64,000 nt of DNA from a cyanobacterium endosymbiont of Rhopalodia gibberula (GTDB taxonomy: Bacteria; Cyanobacteriota; Cyanobacteriia; Cyanobacteriales; Microcystaceae): the NCBI RefSeq assembly GCF_003574135.1, contig NZ_AP018341.1, positions 1,612,001 through 1,676,000 on the forward strand, written 5' to 3'. The translations under genes and the position numbers were made by a program. Shown here piece after piece: positions 9,867 to 19,933 of this stretch; the stretch's first letter is position 1; each line of letters starts with the position of its first letter. The notes beneath the pieces are model-generated. The model was not told where the DNA came from. It saw nothing but the letters and a program-made list of their open reading frames with translations, and made no database searches.

Positions 9867-12293
9867 CTAGTCGAATTTATTTGGAAATTGACGACGCAAT
9901 AACAAGGAATTGGTGACTACAGTAATGGAACTACAAGCCATTAACCCTCCCGCTAAAGCCGGACTTACACTTAATCCCAGGGTTGGTAGTAGGATACCTG
10001 CGGCAATTGGAATAGCTAGGATATTATATCCTAAAGCCCAAAAGAGATTTTGACGGATTTTATTGAAGGTTGCTAAACTCAGGTCAATAGCTTGAACTAC
10101 CGATAATAAATGTGTTCCCATCAAGACAATGTCTGCTGTATCCAAAGCTACTTCTGTAGCTCCTTGCAAGGACACACCCAGGTCTGCCTGGGCTAATGCT
10201 GGAGCATCGTTAATACCGTCTCCAACCATAGCAACTTTTTTGAGCCTGGGGTGAGAGGCTAAAAGAGAAGACATTTGAGCTTTGGTCTTCTGTTGTTGAA
10301 GAGAGTGGATGATGGTAGCTTTTTCAGCAGGTCGAACTTGGGCAAATACTTGATTAACACCTAGTTGTTGGGCGATGGACTCGGCAACAAACTGGCGATC
10401 ACCAGTTAATATAATAACCTCTAGTCCCTTTTCTTGAAGACGGGTTATGGTTTCTTTGGCATCAGGACGCAAGGTATCTTCGAGGACGATAACTCCCTGT
10501 ACTTCCTTGTCAAGTACTACGTAAACTAGGGTTTTATCTTCTTTGATTAAAGCTTGTCCCTCATTTAAGGTAATACCCTGTTCTTTCAACCAGTCTTTGT
10601 GACCTAATAAAACCGATTTCCCTCCGACTACTGCACTTACCCCTAGTCCTGCTTGGGTTTGGAAATGCTCAGCCTTCAGAAGAAGCAATTTCTGACGTTG
10701 AGCTTCTTCTAAGATAGCGGTCGCTAGAGGATGATTCGTGCCACTTTCAACCGTTGCAGCTAATTGCAACAGCCTTTGAGGGCTAATTTTGGTTAGGGAG
10801 ATACAGTCGGTTACCCTCGGACATCCGAAAGTTAAAGTTCCTGTTTTATCAAACACAATAGTATCAAGTTGATGTACTTTTTCTAAGACATCTCCTCCTT
10901 TGATCAATAACCCCCGTTCAGCTCCGATACCTGTTCCCACTAGAATGGCAGTAGGAGTCGCTAACCCCAAAGCACAAGGACAAGCTACTACTAAAACAGC
11001 GATTGCTAACCTTACACTTAACAATATAGGGGAAGAGGAGAGAGGAAGAGGAGATGACAAGAGGGCAACTTTTGCCTTTTGAACTCCTATTAGGTGGCCA
11101 TGACTGGTCATTTCCAAGACCTGAGGATAGATTTTTGTTCCAACCCCTAACCAAAATACTAAAGTCAGTAAAGCGATCACCATTACTCCATAGGCAAAAT
11201 AGCCAGCAACTGTATCAGCAAATTTTTGAATGGGAGCTTTGCGAGTTTGGGCATCTTCAACAGAGGCAATAATCCGGGCTAAGGTGGTATCGTTTCCAAC
11301 ATGGGTTGTTTTAATGGTGATCACTCCTGACTGGTTAAGAGTTCCGGCAATCACTTTATCTTTAGCTTGTTTAGGAATCAGTACTGATTCCCCTGTGACT
11401 AAAGATTCATTTATAAGGGTTTTTCCTGTTACCACTTCTCCGTCAACAGGAATCTTTTCCCCTGGAAGAACCCGTATCCATTCTCCTGTCTGCACTTGTT
11501 CGACAGGAATTTCAATGCTAGAAGTATCTTCGGTAAAGGGGTCACCGATTAAACGAGCAACAGACGGTTGTAGAGCAATTAAAGCACCTAGGGCATCGGA
11601 GGCACGGTTTCTTGCTTGTCCTTCTAAGGTGCGTCCTAATAAAATAAACCCCAACAGCATGACAGGCTCATCAAAGAAACATTCCCACCCCAAATGGGGA
11701 AAAAACAAGGCAATTAAACTTGCAACATAGGCACTCACAGTTCCTAAGCCCACTAGGGTATTCATATTGGCCATCCCGTAACGTAATCCCCGCCAACCAT
11801 CGATAATAATCTCCCGTCCAGGGATTAATAAAGCTAGAGTGGCCAGCCCCCCATGGAACCATACATTACCGATTACGGGAATCGTAAAATTTTCTAGATG
11901 TTGTAGGTGTCCTAGCCCTGAAAATCCTAATAAGATAACAGCAGTAGTCAGTTTCCATTGATATCGTCGTTTTTGTTGTTCCTTACGTTTAACTGTATTC
12001 GAATGGGTTAGACTTAGGAGCTGGTTTGACGACTTCCTTAAATTAGTGGGAAAGCCAAGGCTAGTCAATTTATCAGCTAAAGCTTGAGGTTGAACTTCCC
12101 CTAATTTATATTCAACAACGGCAACTTCGGTAATTAGGTTAACACAAGCAGATATCACCCCAGACTGTTGACTTAACTGCCTTTCTACTGCTTTGACGCA
12201 TCCGGCACATTTCATTTCGTACACGTCTAAGACAACGGTTTCTGTCTTGAGTTGGGAAGGAGTTTCTTCAGTTTTGGAGGACAGTTGCACCAT
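9867..12293 (-). CDS. ctaA: Copper-transporting P1B-type ATPase CtaA
   Basis: An 808-residue CPx-type ATPase. Residues about 20-85 form a heavy-metal-associated domain with MKCAGC (two cysteines binding copper). The usual glycine before this motif is glutamate here. Membrane helices follow, then the TGES loop, the CPC transport motif within ACPCALGLATP near residue 438, the phosphorylation site DKTGTLTF, and GDGINDAP near the end. The N-terminus (CVKAVERQLSQQSGVISACV) resembles cyanobacterial CtaA more than PacS, implying copper import into the cytosol for delivery to copper proteins. Between the sixth helix region and CPC there is a low-complexity insert (LLSSPLPLSSSPILL, encoded near 11020-11090) absent from the core fold. 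With photosynthesis apparently lost, cytochrome oxidase would be the likely remaining client (inference). Confidence 0.88.
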   Translation of the reverse strand: MVQLSSKTEETPSQLKTETVVLDVYEMKCAGCVKAVERQLSQQSGVISACVNLITEVAVVEYKLGEVQPQALADKLTSLGFPTNLRKSSNQLLSLTHSNTVKRKEQQKRRYQWKLTTAVILLGFSGLGHLQHLENFTIPVIGNVWFHGGLATLALLIPGREIIIDGWRGLRYGMANMNTLVGLGTVSAYVASLIALFFPHLGWECFFDEPVMLLGFILLGRTLEGQARNRASDALGALIALQPSVARLIGDPFTEDTSSIEIPVEQVQTGEWIRVLPGEKIPVDGEVVTGKTLINESLVTGESVLIPKQAKDKVIAGTLNQSGVITIKTTHVGNDTTLARIIASVEDAQTRKAPIQKFADTVAGYFAYGVMVIALLTLVFWLGVGTKIYPQVLEMTSHGHLIGVQKAKVALLSSPLPLSSSPILLSVRLAIAVLVVACPCALGLATPTAILVGTGIGAERGLLIKGGDVLEKVHQLDTIVFDKTGTLTFGCPRVTDCISLTKISPQRLLQLAATVESGTNHPLATAILEEAQRQKLLLLKAEHFQTQAGLGVSAVVGGKSVLLGHKDWLKEQGITLNEGQALIKEDKTLVYVVLDKEVQGVIVLEDTLRPDAKETITRLQEKGLEVIILTGDRQFVAESIAQQLGVNQVFAQVRPAEKATIIHSLQQQKTKAQMSSLLASHPRLKKVAMVGDGINDAPALAQADLGVSLQGATEVALDTADIVLMGTHLLSVVQAIDLSLATFNKIRQNLFWALGYNILAIPIAAGILLPTLGLSVSPALAGGLMACSSITVVTNSLLLRRQFPNKFD

Positions 12294-14046
12294 TTTACTT
12301 AATTTGTGAGTATTTAATTCTATTAGGATTGAGATTAATTACAAAGTTAGACTCAGATCTAAATTCTAGTCAGCCTTGGGAGGATGGTGCATCTTGGAGT
12401 AATTATTTTAACGTCATCTTCAACATTTGTCAGGCTGGTTATGCGACGTTGTCAACTACCTCGAGTTCAGCGATAGCAAATCGAGGTTTGCATCTAGACT
12501 CCAACTTAACTCTAAGAATTTTTTTAAGTCCTTAACTTCAGCTTCAAGGTCTAATAACGGCGGTTTTCCATGTAATGGAAAACAGGCAAAGCGTTTTCAA
12601 GTCAATTCATAGTTTTGCTAATCGTCTCTTTAGACATTAGGAAGCAATGATAAGCATATAACTATTCCCTCACGATGGAGAAAACCTCCCTTTAATTGGT
12701 GCAGAATAACTTAAATATTATGGAATAATTACTGGAACAAGATAACGATGATATTCTGCAAGAACTAAGCACTCGCTTACAAGAAAAAATAGGTGTTAGA
12801 GTTGGTATCACTACCATATGTCGTTTAATTCAAAAATTTAACTTAATCCCCAAAAAAGATACTCCACATGAATTACTCGGTACATTCGATTTCGTTGCCA
12901 CTTTTCCTTATGGAGAATACGCAAGTGAAGGAGCTTTTATAAATGCAACGAGGTTAACCATCACCTAGAATAGTAATCGTCAACAATTAGAACTGTAATT
13001 TTTGTTTAAAGATAAAAAAAGCGAGACTATACTACCTTCTTACCTTAATCGTAATAAGTTTTTTATGTAAACTACGTATAAGCCGTTAATCGAGCAAAAA
13101 AGTTAATAAAATAGTTCCAAACACTGTGATTTATCAAATGTTAAATCTGAGAAATATTTTTAGATTGATCGTTAATTGTTTCAATTAAATAAAACTTACT
13201 AAGTTACACTGTATATATTAAATTTCACTAACCGTTACCTCGTAATCGACAAAAGACAAGGAGTTATTTGAAGTCCTTGTTGATAGAACTTTTCCAAGAA
13301 TTTTTGAGCAATATATTCTTAGTATCTAAATCGTTTGTCAATTAAGTCTTGAATTAACTCAGGAACAGGCTCACATTTATCTGTTTTGCCTTAAACTAAC
13401 TTAAAAATCAATAATTAATCGTAGTAATTTATGATTAAACGTAGTTTAAATCTGTAAGATTAGACCACAAATTTTTTATTTCATTCAATTAAACTTTTAA
13501 AAACTCGGTGTATACTCCACAATAAACTTAATGGAAGATTGCAATTGGAGTAGTTTTGATAAAACTAATTCCTATAATTTCTTCGTCACAAATCAGAAAA
13601 AAACAGCACAGCAATATCACTATCGAGAGTATAAGCTCCAAAAAACAATCATAGCTGACTAGATTTAAGAAGTGTTTTTCTGCAATGGGAAAAGATCTGC
13701 AATGGATTTTACAAATTATAGGTTCGATGTTTTGAGCTGCAAAGAGAAACCACAATGGTCATAACTTTACCTCTTTTCATTTGTGACCATTTTTTGTTTA
13801 AGCTCGCTATTTATTGTGGTCCAATAGTTGAGACTAATGTAGTTTATCGTCTATCATAGTCGTTTTGACTCATCATACAAATTCTGATCAATTTCATTCA
13901 ACTAGACGGGAGTAACACTGAACCTGACCCCATATTTTCCTTTTGCTACAGCAGAGGGCTTAAGACCCTCGAAGTGAAGAGTTTCCAAAAAAGAAATTTA
14001 TAAGTCAACTTTCATAATTAGATTTGGGTATTAGATAATGAACAGC
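12294..14046. other. Decayed intergenic stretch between dnaN and ctaA
   Basis: About 1.75 kb without an intact gene. It holds an IS630-type remnant (12730-12910), a 9-bp perfect inverted repeat with a 3-base loop (12563-12583, GTTTTCCAT/ATGGAAAAC) and a broken minus-strand reading, GKPPLLDLEAEVKDLKKFLE, at about 12520-12570 that I cannot identify. The remainder is AT-rich with no convincing signal. Short open frames here look like chance or debris. Confidence 0.55.
12730..12910 (+). pseudogene. IS630-family transposase remnant (N-terminal helix-turn-helix part)
   Basis: Reading from about 12730 gives LLEQDNDDILQELSTRLQEK, then IGVRVGITTICRLIQKFNLI and PKKDTPHE. This is the pattern of the second helix-turn-helix of IS630/Tc1-mariner transposases (charged helix, G-V-x-V-S/G-x-x-T-I-x-R-x-L, then L-x-x-K-K). 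The catalytic DDE part does not follow. The downstream sequence changes character and contains stops. A C-terminal remnant of the same family lies at about 31130-31450, but the two need not come from one copy. Confidence 0.6.
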
Positions 14047-15228
14047 TTATCGTACAATCTGTACAGGCATCACTAGATAGATCATTTTTATTCCCCCCAA
14101 AGGAGTCAAGATTACGGGTTGATTACCTGCATTTAATTGCATCTGAAATTCCTTAGTCGGTAACGCCTTGAGTCCATCCATAAGATATTTAACGTTAAAA
14201 GCAACATCGCCGCTTTCTCCGGTGATTTGAGCCGGTATAGATTCCTTGGCCTTGCCCAAGCCCTGTGCTTCTACCGATAAAGATATTTGCCCTTTTTCTT
14301 TATCAATTGTACATTTCACTAAATTGTTTCTTTGATCAGCCAAGACAGCTACCCGTTCAAGACTACTTATAAATTGCTTTCGATCTAGACTCACTGTCCG
14401 TGCAAATTGAAGGGGAATTAGTTGATCATAGGAGGGGTATGTGCCATCTAATTTACGACTGGTGAGTCGTTGTTCTCCCAATTCAAAGACTATTTGAGCA
14501 TTATCCACATATAAGGCTACTGTATCTGTACCCTGATGATTAGCAAACATTCGCTCTAATTCCCGTAAAGCCCTGGCAGGAATAGTGACCGCAAATCTTG
14601 CAAAATCTCCTTCAGGCATTCCTTTTGCCTCTTCTTCTCTATCTGTTTCAGTTTGTAGAGGGGTTTTCACCACCGCTAAACGGTGTCCATCAGTAGCAGC
14701 GAATTCCAAACCATCAATGTTTCCAGCAACATGAACTCCTGTTAAAACTTGTTTAGTTTCATCACTGCTGGCAGCAAACAAAGATCCTTTTAACCCTTCG
14801 GTTAACATGGCGATAGGTAATTTGAGGGTGTCTCCTCCTTCTACTGTAGGAAGTTTAGGAAATTCTTCAGCACTCATAGCTTGTAGTTGAAACTGTCCTG
14901 ATGCAGATTTCAGGATAATTAATTGGGTATCGTTCTCTAGATCATCTTTGTTAGTTATAAGGGTAATTTCTCCTTCTGGAAGTCGTGAAACAAGCTCATT
15001 GAGTAGTTTAGCTGGCAGGGTAATTTTTCCTCCTTGGGTAACATCAGCATTAAAGCTGGTTTCAATGCCTAAACTGAGATCGAAAGCGGTAAGGCTAACT
15101 CGTCCTTTGTCGGCATCCACCACCACTAATACATTGCCTAACACAGGGTGAGTAGGACGAGAGGGAACAGCACGACTGACTAAGGAAAGGTTACTGTTAA
15201 GTTCACCTTGACTGCAAACAAATTCCAT
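14047..15228 (-). CDS. dnaN: DNA polymerase III beta subunit (sliding clamp)
   Basis: A 393-residue protein with the three repeated clamp domains. The start MEFVCSQGELNSNLSLVSRA and the end MPVQIVR are typical, the latter forming the client-binding C-terminus (M-P-x-x). The internal motif TDGHRLAVV belongs to the second domain. It forms a ring on DNA and tethers polymerase III, loaded by the complex that includes HolB. Length is close to the family norm of about 370-395. It is flanked on both sides by non-coding DNA, and no dnaA or DnaA-box cluster is visible beside it. Confidence 0.95.
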   Translation of the reverse strand: MEFVCSQGELNSNLSLVSRAVPSRPTHPVLGNVLVVVDADKGRVSLTAFDLSLGIETSFNADVTQGGKITLPAKLLNELVSRLPEGEITLITNKDDLENDTQLIILKSASGQFQLQAMSAEEFPKLPTVEGGDTLKLPIAMLTEGLKGSLFAASSDETKQVLTGVHVAGNIDGLEFAATDGHRLAVVKTPLQTETDREEEAKGMPEGDFARFAVTIPARALRELERMFANHQGTDTVALYVDNAQIVFELGEQRLTSRKLDGTYPSYDQLIPLQFARTVSLDRKQFISSLERVAVLADQRNNLVKCTIDKEKGQISLSVEAQGLGKAKESIPAQITGESGDVAFNVKYLMDGLKALPTKEFQMQLNAGNQPVILTPLGGIKMIYLVMPVQIVR

Positions 15229-15631
15229 TGGGGAACACCTTCAGAATAAAGATAATCTCTTTCGAGAGACTATTTGTCAAAAAAACATTTCAGGAAAAAT
15301 TTTGTCGTTGTTTAAGGTAGTCAATGCTTCAGTGATATCTGACTCTGGTCAAGATATAGCAGTATTGAGGCATCTGATATTGCTAAAAGCTTTACCTTCT
15401 ACATACACACGCGGTGATATAATTTTCGAATATTTGCTCACTTTAACTGTCTTTAGACTTAATTGATAAGCTAAACAATATAAAGCAGTTTATCTATAGA
15501 TAAATTGCTCGGCTTATTGTCAACATAATTTCTACTCATTAATAAACAATACCAAAGGGCATGAACATTGTATGCCCTTGGATTTTGTTAAAACTTACCT
15601 CTAGCAAGTTACCTGTTAAACAGGACTGAAA
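15229..15631. other. Spacer between DUF2996 gene and dnaN
   Basis: About 400 bp. It contains the hairpin at 15552-15581 and presumably the dnaN promoter. I saw no DnaA-box cluster (TTATCCACA or TTTTCCACA) that would suggest an origin. Confidence 0.5.
15552..15581 (-). terminator. Hairpin terminator candidate downstream of the DUF2996 gene
   Basis: CCAAAGGGCAT and ATGCCCTTGG pair as a 10-bp stem with one bulged A and a 9-base loop. It lies 50 bases beyond the stop of the minus-strand gene. On the minus strand it is followed by the T-rich TATTGTTTATT. The plus strand is also followed by ATTTTGTT, so it could work in either direction. Confidence 0.5.
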
Positions 15632-16066
15632 TTAATTACGAGTGAGCCACTTTTGACCGTTAAGGCGTTGTAAAGTATACAATACCATTAAATCTAAAGT
15701 GACTTTTCGTTCATCAATCATAAACGATTCGATGGTACTTGGAGGAAGTCCATCAGTACCATAAGAAAAAGCTTTAGAGCCGCTAATATCTTCTTCTAGA
15801 AAGTATAAGTTGAACTGACGTTGACCCTTATTCCAAGTTCCGATAACTTGCCAATATGGTTCGTTAGTACTAACGCCAGGGATAGCCAATTTTCTCTTAG
15901 AAAAAGACAATTTAACGTCATTTAGTCCCGTTTCCATCAATTTTTTGTGCAAGGTTGGGGTAAAATGCTGCTCCATGAATTCAGTAAAAGGTTTATCTTC
16001 AAGAGCAGGGGGTTTTTCCTTTTTTTTAGCTGTCGGTTTAGCGTTAGGAGTAGTTTCTTCTGCCAT
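15632..16066 (-). CDS. DUF2996 family protein
   Basis: A cyanobacterial and plastid-type small protein of unknown function. It has a low-complexity basic and proline-rich N-terminus (NAKPTAKKKEKPPALEDKPF) followed by a compact alpha/beta domain containing GLNDVKLSF and WQVIGTWNKGQRQFNLYF. I place the start at ATG 16066 (MAEETT), giving 144 residues. An upstream ATG at 16114 would add a hydrophobic 16-residue extension that does not look like the family. It has no partner in an operon, and a hairpin follows its stop. Confidence 0.75.
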   Translation of the reverse strand: MAEETTPNAKPTAKKKEKPPALEDKPFTEFMEQHFTPTLHKKLMETGLNDVKLSFSKRKLAIPGVSTNEPYWQVIGTWNKGQRQFNLYFLEEDISGSKAFSYGTDGLPPSTIESFMIDERKVTLDLMVLYTLQRLNGQKWLTRN

Positions 16067-16318
16067 AATCGAATGATTGGGTAAAACGGTAATTACAAGA
16101 CAACAAATACTCAAAAGTACAGTATCTATATCAAAAGATACGTCAGATCTTAATCTATAATGAATCGTCCCCTAAAGACTACTAAGTTTTGACAGAGACT
16201 CGGAATTTCTCAAGATTATTCGGTTATGATTTGCCACTTCAGAAGAATTTAGGGATAATGACCAACGAAACCTTTGTGGATGATGAGGAAACATCAAGGT
16301 ATTATGGTCTTTTGAACT

Positions 16319-18250
16319 ATGAATCAATACACTAAACCGCTGATCGCAATCAGAGAATTTTCAGATAAAAAGAAAGTTGTTTTGAACCTGAGTCAATTAC
16401 CTTGGCAACTGTGGGTAATTATTCTTATTTTCGCGTCGGGAATGGTAGGATTTACTGCCACTTCTATGTTACTTAGACTGCCAAAATCCCCCCAATGTAC
16501 TAGAATTTTTTGGCCGATTGCCTCAGCCTCAATGCGAATCTATTGCGCTCAACTTGAAGCAGCTCAAGGAACTGTAGATAGTTTACTCAAGGCAATTAAT
16601 CTAGTAGAAGCCTTACCCTTAGATCATTCTCTGCGAAGTGAAATCAATAAAAGTGTAGAGGAATGGGCGATCGCTATTCTTGATATAGCTGAAGAAAAAT
16701 TCCAAAGTGGAAAACTCCAAGAGGCTACCACTATCGCTCGTAAAGTTCCTAGTCACGTTCAAGTTTATAGCGTGGTTGAAGAAAGAATCGAAAAATGGAG
16801 ATCACTGTGGCAAAAAGGAGAAGAAATTTTTGCCGAAGTTGAAGAGATGCTACGAAAATCAGAATGGAATCAAGCCTTCCGTTCAGCTGTTAAACTGCTG
16901 AGTCTACCAAACAAATATTGGGCAACAACCGAGTACGATGCGACTGTTAAACAAATTCAATTAGCCCAAGAAGAAAGCAAGAGACTTAGTAAAGCCTATC
17001 AGATTTTTCGTCAAGGAGGGGTCGATAATTGGCTGGCAGCGATTGCTGATGCCCAAAAAATTTCTAACGACAGTTACGTGCACCGAGAAGCCCAAAACTT
17101 AATTGAGAATGCTAAAAACAAGCTACTCAATCATATCGAAGGGTTATTCGAAGCTCGTCGTTGGCAACCCCTCCTCGATGTGGTTGAGCGCCTTCCCCAG
17201 AGCTTTTTATTAATAGAAGAAATGAATGACTGGAAAGATTTGGCTAATGCAGGTATGGAAGCAAAAATAGGTACGGTAGAAAGCCTGGAAATGGCCATTG
17301 CTTCAGCCCAAGTAATTGACGCGGATCGTCCTCTATACCAAAAAGCCCAAGATTTAATTAATCGTTGGCAACTCGAAATCGAAGATGTTACCCGTCTTAA
17401 AAAAGCTCAAAACTTAGCCAGAGGAGGAACTATTAACGACTTAAATGCCGCTATTACCTATGCCGAATTAATTCCTTCTGGCAACCCTCGCTACCAAGAA
17501 GTACGTCAAAAAATTCAAGCCTGGATTCTGGAAGTTCAACGAGTTGAGGATCAACCGATTTTAGATCAAGCTCAAGATATCGCCCGTGGAGGAACTGTTG
17601 TAGCTTTACAAAAAGCGATCACTAAAGCTAATCTGATCACCTTCAACCGTATTCTTTATGACGAAGCACAAAGAAATATTCATCAGTGGCGTGTGAGTAT
17701 TCAACGGCAAGAGGATCAACCGATTTTAGATCAAGCTATCTTTTTAGGAAATTCCAAAAATTATAATGGCGCAATTCAGGCTGCTAGACGAATTGGCCGA
17801 GATCGGGTTCTCTTTCGAGAAGCCCAAAATAAAATCAATCAGTGGCAACAAGAAATTAAAGCTCAAAAAGATCTTCAAGAAGCCTATCTCATTGCCCAAG
17901 GAGGAACATCCCAAGCCTTGGGATCAGCCATTGAAGTCATCGGCAAAATTCCCGGCTCTACTGAGGTTAGCAATCGAAGCCGACAAGCTCTCAATCGGTG
18001 GAGTTATCAACTGTTGTCTATTGCCGAAGATAAGGCTCGCAAAGCTTTGTTTCAAGAGGCCATTAATCTTGCCCAGATTATTCCAGCTGAGAGTACTTCC
18101 TATCATGGGGCTCAAACTCAAATTAGAGTTTGGCAAAGAGCACTTAACCCTCCTACTTCTTCTACTCCTCATGCTGTGACAAAACCTCCTGTCCCTCTTA
18201 AGTCTGCCGTTCCACTAACAAATGATCTCGTTATCGAAACTAATCACTAA
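16319..18250 (+). CDS. Membrane-anchored helical-repeat protein, function unknown
   Basis: A 643-residue protein with one N-terminal transmembrane segment (about residues 30-52, LWVIILIFASGMVGFTATSM) and a long all-helical exported or cytosolic part. From about residue 215 to 600 it is built of five or six copies of a degenerate unit of roughly 50 residues. The unit has the theme A-x-x-I-A-x-G-G-T, then A-I-x-x-A-x-x-I, then Y-x-E-A-Q-x-x-I-x-x-W, for example AQDIARGGTVVALQKAITKA and YDEAQRNIHQWR. Such solenoids usually bind other proteins. Cyanobacterial relatives are often annotated loosely as chromosome-segregation ATPases, but no nucleotide-binding motif is visible, so I do not support that name. 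The C-terminus is rich in proline and threonine. Confidence 0.75.
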   Translation: MNQYTKPLIAIREFSDKKKVVLNLSQLPWQLWVIILIFASGMVGFTATSMLLRLPKSPQCTRIFWPIASASMRIYCAQLEAAQGTVDSLLKAINLVEALPLDHSLRSEINKSVEEWAIAILDIAEEKFQSGKLQEATTIARKVPSHVQVYSVVEERIEKWRSLWQKGEEIFAEVEEMLRKSEWNQAFRSAVKLLSLPNKYWATTEYDATVKQIQLAQEESKRLSKAYQIFRQGGVDNWLAAIADAQKISNDSYVHREAQNLIENAKNKLLNHIEGLFEARRWQPLLDVVERLPQSFLLIEEMNDWKDLANAGMEAKIGTVESLEMAIASAQVIDADRPLYQKAQDLINRWQLEIEDVTRLKKAQNLARGGTINDLNAAITYAELIPSGNPRYQEVRQKIQAWILEVQRVEDQPILDQAQDIARGGTVVALQKAITKANLITFNRILYDEAQRNIHQWRVSIQRQEDQPILDQAIFLGNSKNYNGAIQAARRIGRDRVLFREAQNKINQWQQEIKAQKDLQEAYLIAQGGTSQALGSAIEVIGKIPGSTEVSNRSRQALNRWSYQLLSIAEDKARKALFQEAINLAQIIPAESTSYHGAQTQIRVWQRALNPPTSSTPHAVTKPPVPLKSAVPLTNDLVIETNH

Positions 18251-19273
18251 GAGTCTAAGCTTACTTGTTGCTCTAATTGGTTAATTATAAATAGCAGTAA
18301 TTCTATGCTGAAAGCAGCATTTATTAAAAATGGTATTGTGGATTAAAAGTCTTGTCTTGATCTCACTGAATTGTCTTGTGACTTGAACCGTTTCCATCAA
18401 AGATATGAACAGCATTTTAAATCTGTTCCTCGGTTGACAGCATTTATTTTGAATAATTGCAAAAAAACATTTTCTAATTTAGTTCAGTTATCATTATTTT
18501 CTAGGATTCATACCCTAGATAATGACTTTAATATATTGTTTTTTTATTAGATGTCAGCAAAAACTCTGTCCAAAACGCTTAAAGCTTATTGTAGAACTTA
18601 AGCACCAACTGTCTTGAAAATGTTGTTGGTCTTCCTGGCTGCTGATTAGACCCTGAGACTGCTATAGTGATAAGGATAAGAAACACCAAGAAGAATAATA
18701 TATTTTTTATTTTAGAGGGCAAATATTGACGAGTGATTAGTTTACGAAGTACTAAGCGGTCTTTACCTTCTCTCGAGGCATAATTCTAAACTGTACAACA
18801 AGCACTCAGTGTATGGTCAATCACCTCAAATTGTTGTCTATCTGAATATTACTTTATGTTGAGCATGTTAAACTAGATATCATTTTAATCCCCGCCAATA
18901 TCTCTGTCAGGATAAATGAACCTGTACAAACCTTTGAGCTGTGCATAGCGTCTCCGTGTACTGTCCTATTTATAGGTGGTATAAATCCTTGAATTCTGAG
19001 ACAGACTCAGGATAGAGATTATTGATTCAGGATTACTGTTTTGCCGAATAGGAAATCGGGTACTGACAACAGCAACTATTGCAGTTCTACCAAAAATAAA
19101 AGTTCGCCAAGTAATTTTGTTATTTATCGATAAAATGAGTTAATGTGTTGGGCTAAAAATATAATGAGCATGTTAAAAAAATTATTGTAGAGAGTTTCTA
19201 GACTTAGAAGTCAGAGAAAAAAAGAAATTAAAGATAGGAAAGAAGGAGACTGTCCTACAGAGAAGATGGTGAT
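18251..19273. other. Gene-free stretch, about 1 kb
   Basis: AT-rich with stops in all frames. I found no recognisable protein remnant, RNA gene or long repeat. Confidence 0.5.
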
Positions 19274-19933
19274 TTAGATATTATCTAACACTCCGATAGT
19301 TTTTAATCGCGGGTCACTAAAATCATGGATGATCAATTTAGCACCACATTCGGACAATACCTCATCCGAGTGAGTGGTAGAAATGCCCACGGTAAAAATT
19401 CCCGCACCTACGGAAGAATAAATACCAGTAGGGGAATCTTCAAAAACGAGGGCCTCATCGGGGGAAATATTCAAACATCGTAATGCTTCTTGGTAAGGAT
19501 AAGGGTCTGGTTTGGCTTTGGGTAACTCTTCCCCTACGATAACCGTTTCCCAGAAGTCATGGAGTTTAAGAACTTTTAGCATAAAATCAGCATTAGAACG
19601 AGGGGCATTGGTAACAACTGCCGATTTAAGCTGGCAATCCCTCAGCCAATCGAGTAGAGTGAACAGTCCTGTAAGCGGTCGTAATTGATCTTGTGCTATT
19701 TCCCGAAAATAAGCTTCTTTATCATTACTTAATTGTTGAATTTCCTCCTCAGAGAGTTCTGATAGCCATTGACGCAAAAAATCCGGATTGTGTCGGCCAT
19801 TAATATTTTGTTGGTAAAAAGATAAGTCAATGTTTAGCCCATATTTCTGTAGCCAAGATTGCCATATTGAGAAGTGAATTGTGTCAGTATGGGCAATTGT
19901 TCCATCCAAATCGAAGAGTATTGCTTTAAACAT
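19274..19933 (-). CDS. HAD superfamily hydrolase, beta-phosphoglucomutase-like subfamily IA
   Basis: A 219-residue phosphatase or phosphomutase. Motif I is LFDLDGTIAHTD (nucleophile Asp8 and acid/base Asp10), motif II is VVTNAPRSN, the motif III lysine lies in KAKPDPYPY, and motif IV is VFEDSPTGIYS. The helical cap between motifs I and II is of the C1 type. The family includes beta-phosphoglucomutase and sugar or glycolate phosphatases, and the exact substrate is not visible. Two imperfect copies of a 17-bp sequence lie just upstream of its start (19942-20006). The gene stands alone between long non-coding stretches. Confidence 0.82.
   Translation of the reverse strand: MFKAILFDLDGTIAHTDTIHFSIWQSWLQKYGLNIDLSFYQQNINGRHNPDFLRQWLSELSEEEIQQLSNDKEAYFREIAQDQLRPLTGLFTLLDWLRDCQLKSAVVTNAPRSNADFMLKVLKLHDFWETVIVGEELPKAKPDPYPYQEALRCLNISPDEALVFEDSPTGIYSSVGAGIFTVGISTTHSDEVLSECGAKLIIHDFSDPRLKTIGVLDNI

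Noticed and set aside
11230-11730. Long plus-strand open frame of 166 codons
   Set aside because: It is fully antisense to ctaA, has no family features, and reflects codon bias of the true gene.
13528-13755. Minus-strand 75-codon frame with a hydrophobic segment
   Set aside because: It sits in decayed AT-rich DNA where hydrophobic runs arise easily, with no ribosome binding site or family resemblance.
13960-13980. Short hairpin GAGGG/CCCTC downstream of dnaN as a terminator
   Set aside because: The stem is only 5 bp and no T-tract follows on the minus strand.
15229-15631. Replication origin beside dnaN
   Set aside because: No DnaA-box cluster or dnaA gene was seen in this spacer, so dnaN alone is not sufficient evidence.
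17766-18179. Plus-strand 137-codon frame
   Set aside because: It overlaps the helical-repeat gene in another frame, with lysine/leucine-rich text typical of a shifted frame.
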